Virus record (IMG/VR): IMGVR_UViG_3300028785_000029
Location: 1 to 33,733 of that record
DNA length: 33,733 nt
Strand: one strand, 5' to 3'
From: a virus
Below, piece after piece: positions 26,975 to 33,473 of the stretch. The notes under the pieces are model-generated. The model had not been told where the DNA came from and searched no databases. It worked only from the letters and a program-made list of their open reading frames with translations. How positions within the stretch are numbered: position 1 is the stretch's first letter; the number at the start of each line of letters is the position of its first letter. Made by a program: the position numbers and the translations under genes.

Positions 26975-27004
26975 AAAAAGGGGATGATTCCTCATCCCCT
27001 TTTT
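26975..27004. terminator. Bidirectional terminator between convergent late and middle genes
   Basis: AAAAAGGGGATGA (26975-26987) and TCATCCCCTTTTT (26992-27004) are perfect inverted repeats of 13 bp with a TTCC loop. Because the arm ends are A5 and T5, it gives a T run on both strands and can stop transcription from either side. It lies 4 bases after the virion polymerase stop on the plus strand and contains the stop codon of the minus-strand membrane protein. Confidence 0.95.
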
Positions 27005-27144
27005 GGCCTGAAGGTGAACCAGCAAAGCCCCAGAACTACGAGAATTCCGGCGATATATGGGGCCAATGCGATGATCACCGAAGTGATCATCAACATTGCG
27101 ATCACCACCAGCACCCCGATGATCAGGATGCCAATGTCGCCCAT
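26992..27144 (-). CDS. 50-residue membrane protein at the end of the middle operon
   Basis: This is a small minus-strand gene from ATG 27144-27142 to TGA 26994-26992, not previously listed because of its size. The start overlaps the upstream stop by one base (TGATG), indicating coupled translation. The product starts MGDIGILIIGVLVVIAMLM and continues with a second hydrophobic segment (VIIALAPYIAGILVVLGL), ending with a basic tail FRPKRG. Two membrane segments are likely. Its stop codon lies in the stem of the terminator. No family is recognised. It could be a membrane factor for superinfection or lysis timing, or an antiholin, but nothing in the sequence proves this. Confidence 0.7.
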   Translation of the reverse strand: MGDIGILIIGVLVVIAMLMITSVIIALAPYIAGILVVLGLCWFTFRPKRG

Positions 27145-27599
27145 CAGCTGTTTTTGGGCCGGCTCAGGCCCTTGAAGAGCGAACGAGCGCCGGAATTGGC
27201 AGGCGCCGCCTCAGTGTGAAGCGTCGTCGTCTCAGCAGTCGTCTCGGTCGAGTTGGCGCTCTGTCCCGACTCCTCGGCGACAGTCTCGACATCATTGCCA
27301 GTCTGCCCCTGGGATTCGTCGCTGACTTCGGTGGAAGCCTCGGGGGCCGGAACGACAACTGCCGAAGCAACGGTCTGAGAGCCGGTCCCGAAAGACGGGA
27401 AAGCCGGACGAGCAGCCGACTTCGGCTGAGCGATGACCGTCCCGATCGGCAGAATATCGATGACCGCTTTGAAGCCTTCGGCTCCGCGAGTCGCCGAGAG
27501 CTCGATGCCCATGGACATGCCATCGGCAACCTTGAGCTGACGGCCGACGTATTCCCGAATTGCCAATTCCAACTCGGTCTGAACCAAAGTAATCTGCAT
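27144..27599 (-). CDS. Conserved-looking phage protein with a disordered acidic tail
   Basis: This encodes 151 residues from ATG 27599, with a strong AAGGAGAT ribosome-binding site 6 bases upstream, the best in the region. Residues 1 to 58 form a compact alpha/beta domain (MQITLVQTELELAIREYVG, then FKAVIDILPIG). Residues about 70 to 135 are disordered, rich in Glu, Ser, Thr, Val. The end is basic and reads ARSLFKGLSRPKNS, and the SSB of this phage also ends in a similar ARKSLFG-type tail. The domain is not one I can name. Position after SSB and the resolvase suggests a role linked to DNA replication or late gene control. Confidence 0.6.
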   Translation of the reverse strand: MQITLVQTELELAIREYVGRQLKVADGMSMGIELSATRGAEGFKAVIDILPIGTVIAQPKSAARPAFPSFGTGSQTVASAVVVPAPEASTEVSDESQGQTGNDVETVAEESGQSANSTETTAETTTLHTEAAPANSGARSLFKGLSRPKNS

Positions 27600-27622
27600 G
27601 TGTATCTCCTTAGAGTTTGCGT

Positions 27623-28171
27623 TTAGACGTAAAGTTTTCTGAGATTCTGGAACAACGGCGTGTTTACGCCTGCGTGAATGGCCCCAAGAGCATCTGCAAC
27701 GTGTTCTGCTGCAAGTGTGATTTTCCCTCTATGCAGCGGGAAGTTCGCTCCTGGATACAGCGAAAGCGCCGAGGCGATCATGTCACCTTTGGTCGCATGG
27801 CCATTGCCAGTCATCGCCCTTTTCACCTCAGCCGCTGTGACTTCGATGATTTGAATACCTTGTGCCAGCATCGTTCCAAGAATGCCTACACAGAAGCCAT
27901 ATGACGCCATCGCTCGGGCTGACTGCGAACCTACGGGAACCTCAGCAAAGATGGCTTTAGCCCCTACTGATGCTTCCAAGACGGCTACAGCGAGCTGTTT
28001 CGTGGCGTCGAGATCCTTTGAGTTCTGCCGAACCTGCTTGTGGGTGATCCTTTCTGGCTCAATGACCTGAAGAAACACATCTTCAAGATACCCTGTCGTG
28101 AGGTCCAGGTTGCCTTTAGCAACCCCCCAGTGAGTGAGACTGGGGTCGAACCCCACAACAGAGATCTTCAT
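27623..28171 (-). CDS. RuvC-like Holliday junction resolvase
   Basis: This encodes 182 residues from ATG 28171, two bases after the SSB stop; a longer upstream frame overlaps SSB and is rejected. RNase H-like resolvase motifs are visible: GFDPS with Asp9, the IFAEVP region with Glu77, AAEVKRAMTGNGHATKGDM, and EHVADAL with His157 and Asp160. These four acidic/His positions match the RuvC active site. The enzyme would cut branched DNA (Holliday or replication junctions) before packaging. It lies in the replication operon with SSB and the P-loop ATPase, fitting a recombination-dependent replication scheme. Confidence 0.88.
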   Translation of the reverse strand: MKISVVGFDPSLTHWGVAKGNLDLTTGYLEDVFLQVIEPERITHKQVRQNSKDLDATKQLAVAVLEASVGAKAIFAEVPVGSQSARAMASYGFCVGILGTMLAQGIQIIEVTAAEVKRAMTGNGHATKGDMIASALSLYPGANFPLHRGKITLAAEHVADALGAIHAGVNTPLFQNLRKLYV

Positions 28172-28173
28172 GA

Positions 28174-28932
28174 TCAGGCCTTGGCGCCGAAGAGGCTCTT
28201 GCGAGCCGGAGCGCCATTGCCTGCCTGCGGAGGACCGGACTGAGTCCGACCACCCGGCTTGCCGGCCTGGCCACCGGCGCCGCCCTTGATCGACCGACGA
28301 TCGCGTTCCTTGCCCTTGTTGCGTTCGAGCCAGGCGTCCCAAAAGATCGCCGTTTCGAGACCCTGACGGGCTTCCGCCACGGTCATCTTCGATTCGGTGT
28401 GGAAGACCTTCTCGATCACGTTCGAGTTGCGGGTTTCGGCCGTGTCGACATAGCCGCCCTGGCCGTCCTTCTCGCTCTTGTTTTCGAGCTGCTTGACGAT
28501 GGCGAGCGAGAGCGACTGACCGAGAAGCTCCGTCAGGACGGGCACCGATTTCGGCACCTCCTTCTTCAGATCCTTGTCGTAGATCTTGACCATCTTGTCT
28601 TCGGCGCTCTGTTCCGCCAACGGCTTGCCGGTCGCGATGATGCAGATGTCTTCGATGGTGGTGAAGCCGGGCAGAGGCACCTTCTTGGTCTTGTCATCCT
28701 TGTTGATGAACCAGTTTTCGCCCTTCTTGTTCGTGATGTAGACGGTCTCGCGGTACTCCTTGCCGTTCGCCTCGAAAATGAGGGTCACGTTGCGAGCGCC
28801 CTGCTCCGACTGGCCGGCATAGGCCATCTTGATCGGACCCGTGTAGATGTCCGATTCCCAGACCGAAAAGCCGCCGAGACGATCCTGCGACTCTTCGAGG
28901 CCATCGGATTTCAGATTGCCGAAAAGACTCAT
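28174..28932 (-). CDS. ssb: Single-stranded DNA-binding protein (N4 gp45 type)
   Basis: This encodes 252 residues from ATG 28932; an in-frame GTG at 28971 would add 13 residues but lies in a hairpin and is less likely. N4 SSB is similar in size. The body has beta-rich blocks (GPIKMAYAGQSEQGARNVTL, then KEYRETVYITNKKGENWF and a long helical region), and the C-terminal part is a Gly/Lys/Arg/Gln-rich linker ending in ARKSLFGAKA. N4 SSB protects single strands in replication and recombination and activates host RNA polymerase at late promoters, partly through its C-terminus. The same double role is inferred here. The gene lies directly upstream of the resolvase and downstream of the ATPase in one operon. 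Confidence 0.85.
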   Translation of the reverse strand: MSLFGNLKSDGLEESQDRLGGFSVWESDIYTGPIKMAYAGQSEQGARNVTLIFEANGKEYRETVYITNKKGENWFINKDDKTKKVPLPGFTTIEDICIIATGKPLAEQSAEDKMVKIYDKDLKKEVPKSVPVLTELLGQSLSLAIVKQLENKSEKDGQGGYVDTAETRNSNVIEKVFHTESKMTVAEARQGLETAIFWDAWLERNKGKERDRRSIKGGAGGQAGKPGGRTQSGPPQAGNGAPARKSLFGAKA

Positions 28933-28956
28933 GTTCAGTGCTTCTTTCTTGTTGAA

Positions 28957-28971
28957 GTGGGACTCACCCAC
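28957..28971 (-). promoter_or_regulatory. Small hairpin in the SSB leader
   Basis: On the minus strand GTGGG-TGAGT-CCCAC forms a perfect 5-bp stem with a 5-base loop, 24 bases before the SSB ATG and 17 bases after the ATPase stop. It contains the alternative GTG start codon. It could affect SSB translation or be an SSB-responsive site, but a 5-bp hairpin can arise by chance. Confidence 0.3.
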
Positions 28972-28988
28972 GTTGAGTTGCGGGTAAA

Positions 28989-29732
28989 TTAAGACCCGTA
29001 GAAAGCTGTCAGGTGATCCAGGAGGATCTGACAGTCGTTGTCCATGTAGGTCTGGCTCTTGTCGAACAGACCCATGGGAGATCGGATCCTCTCTCCGATC
29101 GTGGACTTGGTCGGCCGAGTCTGGAACACATGCTTGTATCCCAGATCCCGCTCCTCGTCGGTGATGACCAGAAGGTTTGAAGCGTAAGGCTCCAAGTCCT
29201 TGATGGTCATCTTCTTGGTTCCGACCACCGTCGAGAAGTAGGATTCGACGCCGTTGTTCTTGAGCGAGCCCTTGATCGGCACGGAGGTCTTCATCTCCAT
29301 GGCCTTCTCGTCGAGCTCGTCTTTCACATGGGCAGTGATGATGACGGGCTTGCCGAAGCGGGTGACCTTCTCCTGCATCAGCGTCTTGAAGAACTGTGCG
29401 TAGTTGCTCCAGCCCTTCATCGTGTCCGCCGAATTCAGCACGTACTGCGTTTCCATCATATCCATGAGGAACGTCACCGAATCGAGGATGATCCCATCGG
29501 TCTTGGCGAGTGCAGTGTACGTGGCGTAGTCGAACGCTTCGTGGACCTGATAAGGGTCTTCGATGCGATAGGGCTGGAACTTGTTCTTGAACGGAAGCCG
29601 CTTTCCGGCCTCGGTGTTCAAGTGCATCCAGCGTTCTTGGTTCCGAATATTGCGTAGACTGGCGCTCTTGCCAGTGGCTGAAAACCCAACGACCAACACC
29701 AGCTGATCATTGATCTCTAAAACGTCAGACAT
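28989..29732 (-). CDS. RecA-like/Sak4-like P-loop ATPase (N4 gp43 position)
   Basis: This encodes 247 residues from ATG 29732, with GAGG just upstream. The P-loop GFSATGKS at residues 16-23 (Lys22, Ser23) and a Walker B-like KTDGIILDSVTFL (around residue 93) show an AAA_24/RecA-like ATPase. KPVIITAHVKDE is in the expected sensor position. Proteins of this type are found next to phage SSB and resolvase genes and include single-strand annealing recombinases of the Sak4 kind; which activity applies here cannot be decided. The upstream primase and downstream SSB support a role in replication or recombination. It lies in the N4 gp43 position of the operon. Confidence 0.85.
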   Translation of the reverse strand: MSDVLEINDQLVLVVGFSATGKSASLRNIRNQERWMHLNTEAGKRLPFKNKFQPYRIEDPYQVHEAFDYATYTALAKTDGIILDSVTFLMDMMETQYVLNSADTMKGWSNYAQFFKTLMQEKVTRFGKPVIITAHVKDELDEKAMEMKTSVPIKGSLKNNGVESYFSTVVGTKKMTIKDLEPYASNLLVITDEERDLGYKHVFQTRPTKSTIGERIRSPMGLFDKSQTYMDNDCQILLDHLTAFYGS

Positions 29733-29763
29733 ACGTCCTCACTTTGGGGCTTGAGACAGTGAG

Positions 29764-29788
29764 CCCCGAACCGAAATACGGCTCGGGG
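29764..29788 (-). terminator. Stable hairpin between the primase and ATPase genes
   Basis: CCCCGAACCG (29764-29773) and CGGCTCGGGG (29779-29788) pair with one wobble over 10 bp and an AAATA/TATTT loop. On the minus strand the hairpin lies six bases after the primase stop codon and is followed by CTCACTG, with no T run, so termination is weak or absent. It may be an attenuator or mRNA-processing site that separates primase from the ATPase/SSB part of the operon. On the plus strand it would be followed by TTTCTG, but no plus-strand gene needs it. Confidence 0.5.
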
Positions 29789-29794
29789 TTTCTG

Positions 29795-31969
29795 CTACGC
29801 AGCCAGGAGTTTCTGGTATCGCTTGCCCACGGTGACCATGATCGTGGAGTCGATCTCGTCGGCATCCATGGGATCCGAGAGCTTTTTGTTGAAGGCATGG
29901 ACTTGTCGACTGACAGTGACGAGATCCAGACCGCTGTCCAAGAGCGCCAAAGCGAACTTGACCATGTGGTTATTCCGACTCCCCGTGACGATCCGTTGAG
30001 CGAACCACCGCTCAAGGTTGTCGAGTGAAGCCACAGCCTTGAAGTCCTTCTTATGGGCTTCGTTCTTCGAGGTCTTGGGGATGAATGGAAGGACGTCGAA
30101 CAGGTCTCCATCCATGTTGTAGTGGTACTCACCACCCTCGAACGTCATCCACTTCTTGGACCGCTGGCTTGAACTCGCGTCGACATCGGCTGTCTTGAAG
30201 GGCAACCATGAGACGACCTCGTTCACCAGCTCCCCATACTCGTCTTTGTCGAGCTCAAGCCGATAATTGATCGGGATGATGAGCCTGAAGCGGTTCTCTT
30301 CGGGTGTGCTGCGCTTCGTCGTGTAGATGAAGTGCTTCACTTCCGTGAGAAGGCTGCGCACGAGGTCGACAGAGATGCCCCCATCCACGTCGAGCACGAG
30401 CATATTGAACCCAGGAACGACGTTCTCCTCGGCTCGGTGCTTGTTCTTGAAGTGATGGTTCGCCCAGTGCATGTCCTGCGCTTGGGTCAGCACATGAAGC
30501 TGATCGAAGGGAACAGGTTCCTCCGGGGGAGCATATTCGTAGGCCCAGTTGTCGCTGTACGAGAAGATCATGTCGTTGAGATCGGTCTCTTGCAGGGTTT
30601 CCCCCTTGTAGAACTCGATCCCGTCGACGAATGTCTTCTTGATGATGACGTTGTTCTTGTAGCCCCAGGCCGTAGCCAGGGTCATCATCTCGTTTCGCAG
30701 AGCGACACCCTTCTTGTAGAAGGGCAGAGCCTCGATCAAGTCCGCCTGAGTGAGGTCTTCACCACAGGTGGCGATGTACTTCGCCAGCTTCACATGGACT
30801 TTCTCGCGCTTGAGAATGGTGGTGAAGGCCACCCCAGACTCTTCGACGAGCAAGATCGCCTGTTGCAGATGAAGGAGTTCGATCTCGTTGCACTGATCGA
30901 TAAAGGCCAAGGCCCCTGCCAGTTTCAGCGCCTTGAAGTACCGATGCGATAGCTCGGCCTTCTGGATCTCGGCATGGTCAGGCATCAACTCGGCTGCCTG
31001 TTCGCAGGCAATCTTGTAGCTGACCAGGGCAGTGCCAACTTCCTTTTCGACGACCATCTTCCAGCCGAACATCCCTGGATCGGCGAGCGAATGGAAATGC
31101 GCTGCCCATCGCTGGATCGTCTCGTTGTTCTGTGGCTCCGTGAGGCGTTCGTAGATCTCTTCCGGGGACTGCGAATTGAACGCCTTGCGATCCTGCTGCC
31201 CGACGCCAAAGAGACAGCGACGAGCGTAGCCAGTCTCGAGGAACGAGTAGAACTGATCCTCGGTGATGCCTCCGTCGAAGAGCTTGGCCGGCGTCCCGAA
31301 CAGAAGCATGTTTGTGGGCGTCTTGCCGTCGAGCTCCTCGGTGCGCTCATTGTCCGCGGTGACCTTGGTCAGCTTGGCCTTGACCACGCCCTGATCATAG
31401 AGCTCCAGAAACAGATTGAGGATGTCGACCGAACCAATGAGGTTCGAACCGATCTCGTCGATCTGGAGATTGATGGAGCCACAGTTCGCCAAGAGCAGCT
31501 TGTGACGCAGCTGCTTGACCGCAGGAGGGGTGCCAGAGTCGAAGGTGTAGGCGAAGGCGCCAGTACGCTTGTATTCCTTCTGGACCTTCTCAAACTCCTC
31601 CTGGGGATCCGTGTTCTGGCGAACAGCCCGGTCATTGCCGATGACCCAGTGGTTTTGCTCGCTGATCACCGGCATCGTGTCCTCCAGGAAGCGCTTCTTG
31701 AAGCCCCTCATGAATTCGTTTTCGACGACGTTGACGCTGTGGCCTTTGCCAAAGCCCGAAGTGGCCAAGGCGAGAGCATAGATATTGACCGGGATGTCGC
31801 CCCTGTCCTTGGTGACGATGGTGGCCCGCATCGAGCTGGCCATCTTGCCCAGGAAGTAAGCGACTTCGCACCGGAAGAACCCACGATCCGTGTTCTGCGT
31901 CTTGTTGCAGAGCACCTCGACCAATTCTTCAATGGCCGGGTGGTGGGTGACACCAGTGAGGTCGATCAT
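29795..31969 (-). CDS. ATPase/AEP-type primase fusion (N4 gp42 type)
   Basis: This encodes 724 residues from ATG 31969, which overlaps the upstream stop as ATGA. The N-terminal half has a P-loop-like SGFGKGHS (residues 71-78, Lys75), but the residue after Lys is Gly rather than Ser/Thr, so it is a variant or non-standard site. The C-terminal part carries archaeo-eukaryotic primase motifs: LVLDVDGG with Asp527 and Asp529, ENRFRLIIP at about 559-565, and ADVD...RSKKW at about 594-607, followed by a PriCT-like helical end (SRNNHMVKFALALLDSG, then EIDSTIMVTVGKRY). It would make primers for replication, perhaps coupled to a helicase or loader function from the ATPase part. Confidence 0.8.
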   Translation of the reverse strand: MIDLTGVTHHPAIEELVEVLCNKTQNTDRGFFRCEVAYFLGKMASSMRATIVTKDRGDIPVNIYALALATSGFGKGHSVNVVENEFMRGFKKRFLEDTMPVISEQNHWVIGNDRAVRQNTDPQEEFEKVQKEYKRTGAFAYTFDSGTPPAVKQLRHKLLLANCGSINLQIDEIGSNLIGSVDILNLFLELYDQGVVKAKLTKVTADNERTEELDGKTPTNMLLFGTPAKLFDGGITEDQFYSFLETGYARRCLFGVGQQDRKAFNSQSPEEIYERLTEPQNNETIQRWAAHFHSLADPGMFGWKMVVEKEVGTALVSYKIACEQAAELMPDHAEIQKAELSHRYFKALKLAGALAFIDQCNEIELLHLQQAILLVEESGVAFTTILKREKVHVKLAKYIATCGEDLTQADLIEALPFYKKGVALRNEMMTLATAWGYKNNVIIKKTFVDGIEFYKGETLQETDLNDMIFSYSDNWAYEYAPPEEPVPFDQLHVLTQAQDMHWANHHFKNKHRAEENVVPGFNMLVLDVDGGISVDLVRSLLTEVKHFIYTTKRSTPEENRFRLIIPINYRLELDKDEYGELVNEVVSWLPFKTADVDASSSQRSKKWMTFEGGEYHYNMDGDLFDVLPFIPKTSKNEAHKKDFKAVASLDNLERWFAQRIVTGSRNNHMVKFALALLDSGLDLVTVSRQVHAFNKKLSDPMDADEIDSTIMVTVGKRYQKLLAA

Positions 31970-32952
31970 GGGGTGAAGTACCTGTCTTTTTGGGTGCAAA
32001 TGGCGAATGCCTCGCAGTAGCCGCATCGCTTTGGCTCACCGGGCACGGTTTTGATGATCCCTTGACCACCCTTCGACGTCTTGAAACTCAAGGCATCATT
32101 GAGGTTGTCGAAGTTCTTGGTCGAGCGACCAGAGGTCTTCATGGGGTCAGAATAGAATTTGAAGACCGGCTCCGAACGCCACAGCTCTTCGTCTGTGCAT
32201 TCGGGAAGGTTCGGTTCGGCGACTTCCTTATATTTATCGATGAGGGAAAGCTTGTGGCGAAGCCACTGCTCGGTCTCATCAAGAGATAGAAGAGAGATCT
32301 CCTTAAACTCAACCTTCTTTTGTGGGTAATTGGGATTTTGTTTGGCCTGCATCTTCTGCCAGTCGGTGAAGATGAAATTGATGCGGCCATAGTCCTCGGT
32401 GATCTTGCGAAGAGGTTGTCCGGCGTCCAGCCAGCGGTACAAACTCATCTGGAGTTTGTAGTCGTCGTCACGGCTTCCCAGGAGCCAGGCATAAGCGCTC
32501 GTGCTCTTCTGATCCTGGACAATGCCTTCGGTGACAAAGTCGAACTTGCCGCCGACCGTCCAACCGTCGATCTCTCGAAAGAGCCGTTGTTCCATGTAGA
32601 TCGGGATGATCTCGTTCGAGGCTCGGACTTCGTCGTCGGTGGGATTGATCCGCACCCGGTCGATCAGATGCTGGGGGTAGCCCAGGAGCTTGAGCGATCT
32701 TGCGTAACCATGGACCCAGGCTTTTTCAACCGAGTCGTGGAGAGCATGGCCCATCGAGCGAGCGATGAAGTCTTCGACATCGATCACGTTGTCGCCAACG
32801 TCCATGCGCCGGGGCAGCAAGATGTGCCGGAGCGGCTTCATGATCGAAGTCGCCGAGATGTACTTGTTGAACTTGCCGGCTTGAGAGTCGTATTCGTCGT
32901 GCAGGAGCCAGACGGCAAGAGCGAGACTGATGTCGGATCGATTGGTAATCAC
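31966..32952 (-). CDS. PD-(D/E)XK nuclease (RecB/Cas4-like)
   Basis: This encodes 328 residues if started at GTG 32952, which has AGGA 8 bases upstream. The longer reading frame starts at TTG 33000 inside a terminator stem and is less likely. The nuclease core GGKFDFVTEGIVQDQKST gives Asp138, Asp147 and Lys149, the D-(x)n-D-x-K signature. Near the C-terminus Cys310, Cys313 and Cys319 (CxxCx5C) match the cysteine spacing of the iron-sulfur clusters of Cas4 and AddB; the usual fourth upstream cysteine is not in the expected N-terminal position. The enzyme should degrade or process DNA ends. It is coupled to the primase by an ATGA overlap. It matches the N4 gp41 position. Confidence 0.82.
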   Translation of the reverse strand: MITNRSDISLALAVWLLHDEYDSQAGKFNKYISATSIMKPLRHILLPRRMDVGDNVIDVEDFIARSMGHALHDSVEKAWVHGYARSLKLLGYPQHLIDRVRINPTDDEVRASNEIIPIYMEQRLFREIDGWTVGGKFDFVTEGIVQDQKSTSAYAWLLGSRDDDYKLQMSLYRWLDAGQPLRKITEDYGRINFIFTDWQKMQAKQNPNYPQKKVEFKEISLLSLDETEQWLRHKLSLIDKYKEVAEPNLPECTDEELWRSEPVFKFYSDPMKTSGRSTKNFDNLNDALSFKTSKGGQGIIKTVPGEPKRCGYCEAFAICTQKDRYFTP

Positions 32953-32975
32953 TTGCGTTGTCCTGCGTTGAGCAT

Positions 32976-33014
32976 GAAAAAGGGACCACGGCCCGGTCAA
33001 AGGCTGTGATCCCT
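32976..33014 (-). terminator. Intrinsic terminator before the nuclease gene
   Basis: Read on the minus strand, AGGGATCACAGCC (33014-33002) pairs with GGCCGTGGTCCCT (32993-32981) over 13 bp with one mismatch and one wobble, and is followed by TTTT. It is a strong terminator signature between the small gene at 33029 and the nuclease gene. It would reduce transcription from the DNA polymerase gene into the primase/SSB block, so the downstream genes may have their own promoter or depend on antitermination. Confidence 0.82.
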
Positions 33015-33028
33015 ATGGGTTTCTTGGT

Positions 33029-33463
33029 TCAGACGTTGAGAGCGTCTTCGCTCTGCAACGCAGCGTCGGCAGACTGCTGATCGAGATCTTTGTTCACCGG
33101 TGCGTTGACCGGGGGACGTTCGACCAACACCATGCCTTCGGGGAGCTTGTTGAACTCGGCCTGCGTGAAGACGCCGAGGGGTATTGCCGCCGTGATCACC
33201 ACGTCGACGACGGTCAGCTTGATCTCGCTGCCGATCTTCTTGTGGAACTGGCCCTGGAGAGCCTGCTGCGCACGAGCAATGTGAGCGACTCCGAGTCGGC
33301 CATCGATACTCCGCACGACCGCATTGCAGGCCGCCGAGATCGGTGTCGGCTCTTCGCCGATCGTAAACACGATGTTGCCGGCGATGAGAAAGTAGTGCTC
33401 CAACACGTCCGCCGCTGCCGGAGCCTTGTGGTCAGGCTTCGGCTTCAATTTCGATTCACCCAT
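33029..33463 (-). CDS. Uncharacterised phage protein (N4 gp40 position)
   Basis: This encodes 144 residues from ATG 33463, with an AGGAAAA sequence about 7 bases upstream and 10 bases after the DNA polymerase stop. It is mixed alpha/beta with HYFLIAGNIVFTIGEEP at residues 23 to 39 and KLTVVDVVITAAIPLG at about 82 to 97, and an acidic, disordered C-terminal tail. No domain is recognised. Its place between DNA polymerase and the nuclease suggests a replication accessory protein. A terminator follows at 32976-33014. Confidence 0.6.
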   Translation of the reverse strand: MGESKLKPKPDHKAPAAADVLEHYFLIAGNIVFTIGEEPTPISAACNAVVRSIDGRLGVAHIARAQQALQGQFHKKIGSEIKLTVVDVVITAAIPLGVFTQAEFNKLPEGMVLVERPPVNAPVNKDLDQQSADAALQSEDALNV

Positions 33464-33473
33464 TTAGGTTTTC

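Noticed and set aside
26972-27175. Plus-strand frame after the virion polymerase gene
   Set aside because: It begins inside the terminator and overlaps two coupled minus-strand genes; the minus-strand readings look better as proteins.
28172-28342. Longer upstream start for the RuvC-like gene
   Set aside because: The extra residues overlap the SSB coding region and are Arg/Gly/Gln-rich; ATG 28171 gives the canonical MKISVVGFDPS start.
28933-28971. GTG 28971 as the start of SSB
   Set aside because: It lies in a hairpin and adds 13 residues (GESHFNKKEALN) unlike the MSLFGNL start given by ATG 28932.
32953-33000. TTG 33000 as the start of the nuclease gene
   Set aside because: It is in the terminator stem; GTG 32952 has a ribosome-binding site and avoids translating the hairpin.
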